A stretch of 33,301 nucleotides of DNA. Source: Hydrogenophaga sp. A37 (GTDB lineage: Bacteria > Pseudomonadota > Gammaproteobacteria > Burkholderiales > Burkholderiaceae_C). A program made the position numbers and the translations under genes. Numbering within the stretch: position 1 is the stretch's first letter; every line of letters starts with the position of its first letter. The stretch spans positions 1 to 33,301 of the forward strand of contig NZ_MUNZ01000143.1 of the NCBI RefSeq assembly GCF_002001205.1. Direction: 5' to 3'. Of this stretch, positions 25,185-32,076 are shown one piece after another. The notes beneath the pieces were generated by a model, which saw only the letters and a program-made list of their open reading frames with translations, made no database searches and was not told the DNA's origin.

Positions 25185-26953
25185 GCCACATGCCGCCATT
25201 GCCTTTCGTGCGCCCGGCCGCCGTGGCCGGCCGCCACTTTTCGACCGTGATCGTGGGCGCCGGGATCAACGGCGTGGGCGTGTTCCGCGACCTCTCGCTG
25301 CAGGGGGTGGACTGCCTCATCGTCGACAAGGGCGATTTCAGCGCCGGTGCCAGCAGCGCGCCCTCGCGCATGATCCATGGCGGTCTGCGCTACCTGGAAA
25401 GCGGCAGCTTCTCGCTGGTGGCCGAGTCCACGCGCGAGCGCAACCTGCTGCTGCGCAACGCGCCGCACCTGGTGCAGCCGTTGAAGACCGTGGTGCCACT
25501 TTCCAGCTTCTTCGGCGGCCTGATGAGCAGCGCGCTCAAGTTCTTCGGTCGCACGCCGCCCCAGCGCACACGCGGCCTGCTGGCGGTGGCGGCGGGGCTG
25601 CGCCTGTACGACCTGCTCGGCCGGCGCCAGCGTGTGATGCCCAACCACCGCATCAGCCGCGTGCAGCCCGCCGACCGCCAGCTCTTCCGCTCCGCGGTGC
25701 GCTGGACCGCGACCTTCTTCGACGCCTGGATCAGCCATCCTGAATGGCTGGTGCTGGAGCTGATCCGTGACGCCTGCCGCGACGAGCCCCGCTCGGTGGC
25801 CACCAACCACTGCCGCGTGATGGGTTGCGCGGGCAAGACCCTCACGCTGCGCGACGAAACCACGGGTGAGACGGTGTGCGTGACGGCCGATACCGTGGTC
25901 AACGCCAGCGGCGCCTGGCTGGACCTCAGCACGGCCCTGTTTGGCGGCGTGGTGCCGCGTGTGATGGGCACCAAGGGCTCGCACCTGGTGCTGAACCATC
26001 CCGCGCTGCGCGACGCGCTGGAGGGGCGCATGGCGTATTTCGAGGCGTTGGACGGGCGCGTGTGCATCGTCTACCCGTTCCTGGACCGGGTGCTGGTGGG
26101 CTCCACCGACATCCCGGTGGACGACCCCGACCAGATCGCCACCGAGCCGGCCGAGGTGGACTACCTGCTGGAGGTGCTGGGCGAGGTGTTTCCGAACCTG
26201 GCCTTTGGTCACAGCGACGTGGTCTACACCTACGTCGGGGTGCGGCCGCTGGCGCGCTCGGACGCCGACAAACCGGGGCAGATCTCGCGCGACCATTCGG
26301 TCGTGGTCGACCCACCGTCCGCCTCGTGCGAGGTGCCAGTCGTGGGCTTGGTGGGTGGCAAATGGACCACCTTCCGGGCCCTGGCGGAAGAGGCCACCGA
26401 TGAGGTGCTGCACCTGCTGGGCCGGAACCGCACGGCCTCGACCCGGCAACTGCCCATTGGCGGCGGCGCGGGCATGCCACAGGGTGCACAGGCGACGCAG
26501 CGGTTCATCGAGCGCATCGCCCAGGATTCGGGCCTGTCGCCTGAGCGAGCCCAGGCGCTGCTGGCCCGCTATGGGTCACAGGCCTTGCGGATGGCGCAGG
26601 GCTTGCAGGTGGCGGGCGACGTGCCGCTGCAGCATGCGCCCGGGTACTCGGTGGCGGAAATCGCGTACCTGTGCACGGATACGGGCGTGATCCACCTGGA
26701 CGACCTCGTGATCCGCCGCACGCTGCTGGCCATCCGCGGGCTGGTCACGGACGCCTCGCTGGCCGAGGTGGCCGGCATCGCGGCCCAGGCGCTGGGCTGG
26801 GACGCCGAGCGGGAAACGAGGGAGCTGCACAATTGCGCCACCGCCCTGCGTGAGCGCCACGGCGTGCGGTTGGCCTCCGCAGCACCCGGCACCGAGGCCG
26901 CGCCGGTTTCCCCCGCCTCATTGACCATCCAACCGGCCCTGAGCCCGTCCTGA
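25181..26953 (+). CDS. FAD-dependent glycerol-3-phosphate dehydrogenase family protein (GlpD/EryB-like)
   Basis: The 590-residue flavoprotein has an N-terminal dinucleotide-binding motif VIVGAGINGVGV with the Gly-x-Gly-x-x-Gly at 26-31, the GlpD signature SRMIHGGLRYLE (62-73), DTVVNASGAWLD and a C-terminal DAO region ending with the GlpD-type helical domain (YLCTDTGVIHLDDLVIRRT). GlpD oxidises glycerol 3-phosphate and passes electrons to quinone; EryB does the same with erythritol phosphate in Brucella. Coupling to a non-glycerol FGGY kinase and a sugar transporter suggests a polyol-phosphate substrate and a ketose-phosphate product (inference). A strong GGAGGTG site sits 6 bases before ATG 25181. 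GntR follows after one base. Confidence 0.92.
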   Translation: MSHMPPLPFVRPAAVAGRHFSTVIVGAGINGVGVFRDLSLQGVDCLIVDKGDFSAGASSAPSRMIHGGLRYLESGSFSLVAESTRERNLLLRNAPHLVQPLKTVVPLSSFFGGLMSSALKFFGRTPPQRTRGLLAVAAGLRLYDLLGRRQRVMPNHRISRVQPADRQLFRSAVRWTATFFDAWISHPEWLVLELIRDACRDEPRSVATNHCRVMGCAGKTLTLRDETTGETVCVTADTVVNASGAWLDLSTALFGGVVPRVMGTKGSHLVLNHPALRDALEGRMAYFEALDGRVCIVYPFLDRVLVGSTDIPVDDPDQIATEPAEVDYLLEVLGEVFPNLAFGHSDVVYTYVGVRPLARSDADKPGQISRDHSVVVDPPSASCEVPVVGLVGGKWTTFRALAEEATDEVLHLLGRNRTASTRQLPIGGGAGMPQGAQATQRFIERIAQDSGLSPERAQALLARYGSQALRMAQGLQVAGDVPLQHAPGYSVAEIAYLCTDTGVIHLDDLVIRRTLLAIRGLVTDASLAEVAGIAAQALGWDAERETRELHNCATALRERHGVRLASAAPGTEAAPVSPASLTIQPALSPS

Positions 26954-26954
26954 C

Positions 26955-27710
26955 GTGAACGCTCCGAACGACACCCCCACGCTGCTTGACCGCAACTCCG
27001 AATCGCCCCTGTGGGCGCAGTTCCGCGATGCGCTGCGCCAGCAGATCCTGCAGGGCGATCTGCCCATTGGCGCCAAGCTGCCCTCCGAAGCGGAATTGGG
27101 CGACCAGTTCGGCATCTCGCGCATCGTGGTGCGCGAGGCGCTGGCCGACCTGGTGCGCAACAACCTGATCTACAAGATCAAGGGCCGTGGCGCCTTCGTC
27201 GCAGCGCGCGAGCGCGATGAGGATTTTGTGTCGACCGTGCTGGGGTTCTCGGACGAGATGGAGCGCAAAGGGCGCTCCGTGCGCACCCAGGTGCTGGCGC
27301 AGCAGCTCCGCGCACCGACGCCGCAGGAGATCCAGGCCCTGGGGCTGACGGACGACACCCAGGTGGTGGCCCTGAAGCGGCTGCGCAGCGTGGACGGCGA
27401 ACTGCGCCTGCTGGTCGATACCGTGGTGCCGGCCGACCTGGCGCCCGGGTTGCACCGCATGCGCCTGGACGACCGTTCGCTGTATGACGTGCTGCGCCGC
27501 CAGTACGGCGTGCGCCTGGTGCGCGCCGAGCGCTGGATCGACGCGGTGCAGCCCGACGCTGAAACCTGTCAGCTCCTGCAACTGGAGCAACCCGAGCCGC
27601 TGCTGCGCATCGAGTCCATCGCCTACGGTGCCAATGGCCGGCGCCTGGAGTACTACACCGCCTTGCACCGCTGCAAATCCAGCCGGCTGCATGTGCAGAC
27701 GACCACGTAG
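26955..27710 (+). CDS. GntR-family (HutC subfamily) transcriptional regulator
   Basis: The 251-residue regulator has an N-terminal GntR winged helix-turn-helix (about 17-84; PSEAELGDQFGISRIVVREAL at 43-63, then KIKGRGAFVA) and a C-terminal UTRA ligand-binding domain (about 92-245; VVALKRLRSVDGELRLLVDTVVP, ERWIDAVQPDAETC, RRLEYYTALHR). HutC-type members respond to small effectors, usually the pathway substrate or a sugar phosphate, and bind palindromes in their own divergent promoter region. The start is GTG at 26955, one base after the dehydrogenase stop, so it is the last gene of the kinase operon and would control itself. It converges with folB, 18 bases apart, with no visible terminator. 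Confidence 0.93.
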   Translation: MNAPNDTPTLLDRNSESPLWAQFRDALRQQILQGDLPIGAKLPSEAELGDQFGISRIVVREALADLVRNNLIYKIKGRGAFVAARERDEDFVSTVLGFSDEMERKGRSVRTQVLAQQLRAPTPQEIQALGLTDDTQVVALKRLRSVDGELRLLVDTVVPADLAPGLHRMRLDDRSLYDVLRRQYGVRLVRAERWIDAVQPDAETCQLLQLEQPEPLLRIESIAYGANGRRLEYYTALHRCKSSRLHVQTTT

Positions 27711-27728
27711 CCGTCCTCGGCTACCCGT

Positions 27729-28112
27729 TCACCACTGCCCGCTCTCCATGCGGATCGCGACCTCGCAGTCGTCAAAGATCTCCAGCTTCGCGATCTTCAC
27801 GCGCACGCCGATCACGCCCGGCAGCAGCATGAGCCGGCGCGTGAGCTTGCCGATCAGGCTTTCCAGCAGGTTCACGTGTTCTGCTGTGCACTCGTCGATG
27901 ATGATCTGGCGCACCTTGCGGTAGTCGAGCACATGGCCGATGTCGTCGTCGTGCGGCAGCAGCGGCTGGGTGCCCTGGTTGAGCTCCGCGTCCACCCGGA
28001 TCGGCTGCGGCGCCGTTTTCTCGTGGTCCAGGATGCCCAGATTGGCATCGAAGCGCAGGCCGGTGAGGGCCAGGATCTGGGTGCCGGCCTGCGACGCGTG
28101 GGGTGTGGTCAT
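27729..28112 (-). CDS. folB: Dihydroneopterin aldolase FolB
   Basis: FolB turns 7,8-dihydroneopterin into 6-hydroxymethyl-dihydropterin and glycolaldehyde in folate synthesis. The 127-residue protein has the expected layout: Glu31 in LGILDHEK, Tyr64 in LDYRKVRQ, Glu84 in EHVNLLESL and Lys109 in VKIAKLEIF, which match the substrate-anchoring Glu, Tyr and catalytic Lys of known FolB enzymes. The start is ATG at 28112, 13 bases downstream of the pteridine reductase-like gene, so both share a transcript. In relatives, as I recall, ttcA comes next; here the kinase operon converges instead. Confidence 0.96.
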   Translation of the reverse strand: MTTPHASQAGTQILALTGLRFDANLGILDHEKTAPQPIRVDAELNQGTQPLLPHDDDIGHVLDYRKVRQIIIDECTAEHVNLLESLIGKLTRRLMLLPGVIGVRVKIAKLEIFDDCEVAIRMESGQW

Positions 28113-28125
28113 GGGGGTGCGCTGG

Positions 28126-28917
28126 TCACATCAGCGAAAAATCGCGCTCGAAGCGCATGAGGTGCTGGCCACCGTCCACCAGCAGCGTGGTGCCGGTGAT
28201 GGAACGGTTGGTCAGGGCAAAGGCCACGGTCGCGGCCACGTCTTCGGGCGTGGACGAGCGGCCCAACGGCGACTGCCGGTGCAGTTCGGCGAATTTTTGA
28301 TCGCTCAGCAGGTGGCTGGTGAGCGTGAGCCCGGGCGCCACGCCCACCACGCGCACGCGCGGCGCCAGCGCCATGGCCAGCATGGTGTTGGCGGCTTCGA
28401 GCGCGGCCTTGGAGAGCGTGTAGCTGAAGAAGTCGGGGTTCATGTTCCAGAGCTTCTGGTCGAGCAGGTTCACCACCACGCCCTCGGCGCCGCGCGCTTC
28501 GGCGTGCGCATGCAGGGCCTGCGCCAGCAGCACGGCCGCACCGGCGTTGGCGCGCAGGTGCTGCTCGAGTGCAGCGAAACCGAAGCTGGCGGCGTTGTCG
28601 TGCTCGAAGGTGGAGGCGCTGTTGACCACCGCGTCCACCTGCCCGAAGCGCGCCACCACGGCCGGCAACAGCGCTCGCACACTGGCTTCGTCGCCGAGGT
28701 CGGCAAAAAAGGTGTGGGCGCTGCCAGTGCGGCCGCTGCGCGTTTCGCAATCGGCGGCGGTTTGTTGCGCTTCTGCGATGGACAGGCGGTGGTGCACCGC
28801 CACGTTCCAGCCCGCCTGCGCCAGCGTGAGCGCGATTTCGCGGCCCAGGCGCTTGCCCGCGCCGGTGACCAGCACGGTGCGCGAAGCGGGGGGGGCAGAC
28901 GGTACAGCGCTGGGCAT
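28126..28917 (-). CDS. PTR1/FolM-like pteridine reductase (short-chain dehydrogenase)
   Basis: A 263-residue short-chain dehydrogenase. The nucleotide motif is TGAGKRLG (18-25), with the Arg typical of pteridine reductases, followed by VHHRLS, the NADPH-selecting HxxR-type segment. Instead of the usual catalytic Ser there is Asp153 in NLLDQKLW, then Tyr166 and Lys170 (YTLSK). The spacing Asp-13-Tyr-4-Lys equals Asp181/Tyr194/Lys198 of Leishmania PTR1, so reduction of dihydropterins such as dihydromonapterin or dihydrofolate is likely. Being joined to folB supports this. ATG 28917 is chosen; farther upstream the frame enters the divergent methyltransferase gene. Confidence 0.9.
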   Translation of the reverse strand: MPSAVPSAPPASRTVLVTGAGKRLGREIALTLAQAGWNVAVHHRLSIAEAQQTAADCETRSGRTGSAHTFFADLGDEASVRALLPAVVARFGQVDAVVNSASTFEHDNAASFGFAALEQHLRANAGAAVLLAQALHAHAEARGAEGVVVNLLDQKLWNMNPDFFSYTLSKAALEAANTMLAMALAPRVRVVGVAPGLTLTSHLLSDQKFAELHRQSPLGRSSTPEDVAATVAFALTNRSITGTTLLVDGGQHLMRFERDFSLM

Positions 28918-28960
28918 GGCGGACAATGGGCGGGTGGTCAAAGCAACTGAAACCGAATCT

Positions 28961-30097
28961 GTGAGCGAGCCGTCGAGTTTAACGAGCGCCCTGCTGGCGC
29001 GCCTGCGCGATGCCATCCGCGCGTCGGGCGGCTGGCTGCCGTTCGACCGCTTCATGGCGATGGCGCTGTACGAGCCCGGGCTGGGTTATTACGCCAACCA
29101 GAACCCCAAATTCGGCCAGATGCCGGCCGGTGTGGCGGGGCAGGGCAGCGACTTCGTGACCGCGCCCGAGCTGTCACCGCTGTTTGGCCACACGCTGGCG
29201 CGGCAGGTCGCGCAGGCGCTCACCGCCACCGGCACCGACGAGATCTGGGAGTTCGGCGCCGGCACCGGCGCGTTGGCGCTGCAGGTGTTGGACGCCTTGA
29301 CCGCCATGGGCCAGCCGCCGCGCCGCTACACCATCGTCGATCTTTCGGGCAGTCTGCGCGAGCGGCAGCGTGCCACGCTGGCCCGGCACGCCGACCGGGT
29401 GCAATGGGTTGACGCCTTGCCCGAAGCGTTCGACGGCGTGGTGCTGGGCAACGAGGTGCTGGACGCCATGCCGGTGCAGCTGCTGGTGCGCATCGGTGGA
29501 CAGGCCGACGGCCACTGGCACGAGCGCGGTGTGGTGCTGGCCGCCGGCGGTGCACTGGCCTGGGCCGAGCGGCCCACCGACCGGCGCCCGCCGCTCGCCA
29601 TCGAAGGCCCGCACCACTACCTGACCGAGATCCACCCGCAGGCCGAGGCCTTCATCCGCACGCTGGCCGACCGCTTGCGGCGCGGCGCCGCCTTCTTCAT
29701 CGACTACGGCTTCCCCGAGGCCGAGTACTACCACCCGCAGCGCCACATGGGCACGCTGATCTGCCACCGCGCACACAAAAGCGACGATCACCCGTTGGCC
29801 GATGTGGGCGAAAAAGACATCACCGCGCACGTGAATTTCACCGGCATCGCGCTGGCCGCGCAGGACGCCGGCATGAGCGTGCTGGGTTACACCAGCCAGG
29901 GCCGGTTCCTGATCAACTGCGGCCTGCTCGATGTGGCGAAAGACGCCGGCCCGCGTGAGAACGCGATGTTGGGCAAGCTGGTGAACGAGCACGAGATGGG
30001 CGAGCTGTTCAAGGTGCTCGCGCTGGCCCCCGCCGCGAGCGCAGAAGGCTGGTCACCCATGGGGTTCTCGGTGGGCGACCGGACCCATCGCTTGTGA
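28961..30097 (+). CDS. SAM-dependent methyltransferase, MidA/NDUFAF7 family
   Basis: The 378-residue protein matches the MidA (DUF185, PF02636) family: GGWLPFDRFMAMALYEPGLGYY (23-44), GSDFVTAPELSPLFG (62-76), the SAM loop EFGAGTGALA (97-106), VLGNEVLDAMPVQL, and YGFPEAEYYHPQRHMGTL. The mitochondrial homologue NDUFAF7 methylates an arginine in the NDUFS2 subunit of complex I; the bacterial target is not established. I place the start at GTG 28961, since family members begin about 20 residues before GGWLPFDRF. ATG 28916 and GTG 28934 are in-frame alternatives; ATG 28916 would overlap the start codon of the divergent reductase in a CATG. Followed after 13 bases by the DUF2905 gene. Confidence 0.92.
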   Translation: MSEPSSLTSALLARLRDAIRASGGWLPFDRFMAMALYEPGLGYYANQNPKFGQMPAGVAGQGSDFVTAPELSPLFGHTLARQVAQALTATGTDEIWEFGAGTGALALQVLDALTAMGQPPRRYTIVDLSGSLRERQRATLARHADRVQWVDALPEAFDGVVLGNEVLDAMPVQLLVRIGGQADGHWHERGVVLAAGGALAWAERPTDRRPPLAIEGPHHYLTEIHPQAEAFIRTLADRLRRGAAFFIDYGFPEAEYYHPQRHMGTLICHRAHKSDDHPLADVGEKDITAHVNFTGIALAAQDAGMSVLGYTSQGRFLINCGLLDVAKDAGPRENAMLGKLVNEHEMGELFKVLALAPAASAEGWSPMGFSVGDRTHRL

Positions 30098-30110
30098 ACA
30101 GGATGTCGCC

Positions 30111-30305
30111 ATGATCCGCTGGATGATCGTCATCTTCCTGGCCCTGCTGCTGATCAGCTGGTTCACGCCGCTGCTGCACAAGCTGGGCTTCGGCAAGCTG
30201 CCGGGCGACCTGCGTTTCAAGGCCTTCGGGCGCGATTGGTTCATTCCGCTGACCACCACCATCCTGTTGAGCTTCGTGGCCAGCCTGATCGGGCGGATCC
30301 TCTGA
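30111..30305 (+). CDS. Small DUF2905 membrane protein
   Basis: A 64-residue protein with two membrane segments (about 4-20 and 45-62) and a central KLGFGKLPGDLRFKAFGRDWFIPLTT stretch, which is the conserved core of DUF2905. Its function is unknown. ATG 30111 lies 13 bases after the methyltransferase stop, so they are co-transcribed. Confidence 0.88.
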   Translation: MIRWMIVIFLALLLISWFTPLLHKLGFGKLPGDLRFKAFGRDWFIPLTTTILLSFVASLIGRIL

Positions 30306-30314
30306 AGGTTTCAT

Positions 30315-30326
30315 ACCCCTTGGGGT
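30315..30326. promoter_or_regulatory. Short ACCCC-TT-GGGGT dyad upstream of trxC
   Basis: ACCCC and GGGGT arms with a 2-base centre, in the 79-base gap before trxC, context ATACCCC...GGGGTG. It resembles C/G-tract dyads used by CsoR-family repressors but could equally be a small hairpin. No protein of that family is encoded here. Confidence 0.3.
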
Positions 30327-30384
30327 GTCTTGAAATCGATGCCGCGGTGCCCAACTGCAGCGGAACCTGTCCTGGAGCCCGAGC

Positions 30385-30825
30385 ATGTCCACCGATTCCC
30401 TGCACATCGTCTGCCCCCACTGCCACACCACCAACCGGGTCGCCCACGCCGATCTGGGCGAAGACCCCGACTGCGGCAAATGCCACCAGCCCCTGTTCAC
30501 CGGCCACCCGGCGGCGCTGGACGAGGCGGCGTTCGACAAACACATCGCGCGCTCCCAGATTCCGGTGCTGGTCGACTTCTGGGCACCCTGGTGCGGCCCC
30601 TGCCGGATGATGGCGCCCGCCTTCGAGCAGGCGGCACAGCAGCTGGAGCCGCAGATGCGGCTGGCCAAGGTCAACACCGAAGAAGCGCAGGCCCTGGGCG
30701 CGCGGCTCAATATCCGCAGCATCCCGACGCTGGCGTTGTTCGTGAACGGCCGCGAGGTGGCGCGCCAGCCCGGCGCCATGGGCGCGGCCGACATCGTGCG
30801 CTGGGCGCGCTCGCAGCGCACCTGA
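30385..30825 (+). CDS. trxC: Thioredoxin 2 (TrxC), zinc-binding
   Basis: A 146-residue thioredoxin with an N-terminal zinc ribbon, Cys10-x-x-Cys13 (CPHC) and Cys30-x-x-Cys33 (CGKC), followed by a thioredoxin fold with active site WCGPC (Cys70/Cys73) and the cis-Pro loop SIPTLALF. That arrangement is diagnostic for TrxC, a cytosolic disulfide reductase linked to oxidative stress defence. ATG 30385 follows a CTGGAG site at a proper distance. A separate promoter in the preceding 79 bases is likely. Confidence 0.96.
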   Translation: MSTDSLHIVCPHCHTTNRVAHADLGEDPDCGKCHQPLFTGHPAALDEAAFDKHIARSQIPVLVDFWAPWCGPCRMMAPAFEQAAQQLEPQMRLAKVNTEEAQALGARLNIRSIPTLALFVNGREVARQPGAMGAADIVRWARSQRT

Positions 30826-30855
30826 CCCCGCCGGGGCCGTGGGTGGCCTGCGGCT

Positions 30856-30882
30856 CTGTAACTTGGTTACGCGTTCGGCATA
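30856..30882 (+). promoter_or_regulatory. Putative glk promoter with overlapping dyad
   Basis: A perfect 13-base dyad GTAAC-TTG-GTTAC at 30856-30868 overlaps a weak -35 (CTGTAA, 30854-30859); a good -10, CATAAT, follows at 30877-30882 with a 17-base spacer. The dyad with flanks (TGTAAC-N3-GTTACG) resembles the HexR site type TGTA-rTT-wwa-yTACA of proteobacterial glucose genes, though several positions differ. Regulation by a HexR-like protein is inferred. Confidence 0.5.
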
Positions 30883-30947
30883 ATCCGCTGTCGCCCATGG
30901 CCGGTATCGGGTACCGTGCCGGTTACGCACCTGTGGAGCCCTCACCC

Positions 30948-31928
30948 ATGTCCCCCCACCCACCTGACACCGCCCGCCTGCTGGCCGACGTCGGCGGCAC
31001 CAACGCCCGTTTTGCCTGGCAAGCGGCCCCCGGCGCCCCGATCACCGACATCCGCATCCTGCCCTGCGCGGACTTTCCCCGGCTGCAGGACGCCATGCGC
31101 ACCTACATCGACGGTCTGGGCCGCGGTGCGCCAGCGGCCGTGGGCATGGCCATCGCCAACCCCATCACCGGTGACCAGGTGCGCATGACCAACCACCACT
31201 GGTCGTTTGCCCAGTCGGCCGTGGTGGCCGAGTTCGGCCTGAAGACCTTCCGGCTGCTCAACGATTTCACGGCGCTCGCACTGGCCCTGCCCGACCTGCC
31301 GGCCGACGAGCTGCGCCAGGTCGGCGGCGGCGCGGCGGTGCAAGGCGTGGCCATGGGGCTGGTCGGCGCCGGCACCGGGCTCGGCGTGTCGGGCCTGGTG
31401 CCCGATGGGTTCGGCGGCTGGATTCCGCTGGAAGGCGAGGGCGGCCACGTGACCCTGCCCGCCACCACGGCGCGCGAGCGCGTGGTGATGGACGGCCTGA
31501 TCCGGCGCTACGGCCACGCCTCGACCGAGCGCGTGTGCTGCGGCCAGGGGCTGGTGGACACCTGCGCCATCCTGTGCGAGGCCGATGGCGTCACCGCCCA
31601 GGGCTTGGACAGCGCCGCGGCCGTCAGCGACGCGGCCTTCAAGGCCGGGCACCCGCAGGCGCTGGAAACCATGCACATCTTCTGCGCCATGCTGGGCTCG
31701 GTGGCGGGCAACCTCGCGCTCACCCTGTGCGCGCGGGGCGGCGTCTACGTGGGCGGGGGCATCGTGCCGCGCCTGGGCGCCTGGTTCGATGGTTCACCGT
31801 TTCGCGAGCGCTTTGAAAACAAGGGCCGCTTCACGAGCCTGCTGGCGGGCATGCCCGTGTGGGTGATCACCTCGACCCAATCGCCGGCGCTCATGGGCGC
31901 CGCACGCGCCCTCGGATCGATAGGCTGA
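30948..31928 (+). CDS. glk: Glucokinase
   Basis: Glk phosphorylates glucose with ATP in the cytosol. The 326-residue protein is of the proteobacterial Glk type (PF02685): phosphate-binding LLADVGGTNARFAW (11-24), catalytic Asp106 in LLNDFTALALALP, ATP-site GAGTGLGVSGLVP (140-152) and sugar-site EGEGGHV (162-168). Length is as expected. ATG 30948 has a GGAG site 9 bases before it; GTG 30933 in frame is less likely. The next gene is a sugar ABC transporter binding protein on the same strand, a sensible partner if it imports glucose. Confidence 0.97.
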   Translation: MSPHPPDTARLLADVGGTNARFAWQAAPGAPITDIRILPCADFPRLQDAMRTYIDGLGRGAPAAVGMAIANPITGDQVRMTNHHWSFAQSAVVAEFGLKTFRLLNDFTALALALPDLPADELRQVGGGAAVQGVAMGLVGAGTGLGVSGLVPDGFGGWIPLEGEGGHVTLPATTARERVVMDGLIRRYGHASTERVCCGQGLVDTCAILCEADGVTAQGLDSAAAVSDAAFKAGHPQALETMHIFCAMLGSVAGNLALTLCARGGVYVGGGIVPRLGAWFDGSPFRERFENKGRFTSLLAGMPVWVITSTQSPALMGAARALGSIG

Positions 31929-31962
31929 AACATTGTGACGCGACCTCGGGTTTTTCCCGATG

Positions 31963-32001
31963 CCCGGATTCATTAATTAATGAATAATTAATGAATCCGG
32001 G
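31963..32001. promoter_or_regulatory. AT-rich inverted repeat with 16-bp arms between glk and the sugar-binding protein gene
   Basis: Arms CCCGGATTCATTAATT (31963-31978) and its exact complement (31986-32001) flank 7 bases. Inside, AATTAATGAAT occurs twice in tandem (31975-31985 and 31986-31996), and an 18-base palindrome ATTCATTAATTAATGAAT spans 31968-31985. A smaller TCGGG-TTTTT-CCCGA dyad is just upstream (31946-31960). No T-tract follows, so a terminator is unlikely; a tandem operator for the transporter operon is the better guess. Confidence 0.6.
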
Positions 32002-32076
32002 GTGGCATGGTGTTGCTCTGGATGGAACACCGCTGCGGCCCCTGGCCCAAGCAGCAACCCCTTCTTATCTGGAGAC

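Noticed and set aside
25181..26953. Simple glycerol use (glpK-glpD)
   Set aside because: The kinase lacks the feel of GlpK, no glpF or glycerol ABC importer is present, and the coupled importer is of the ribose type with an aldolase.
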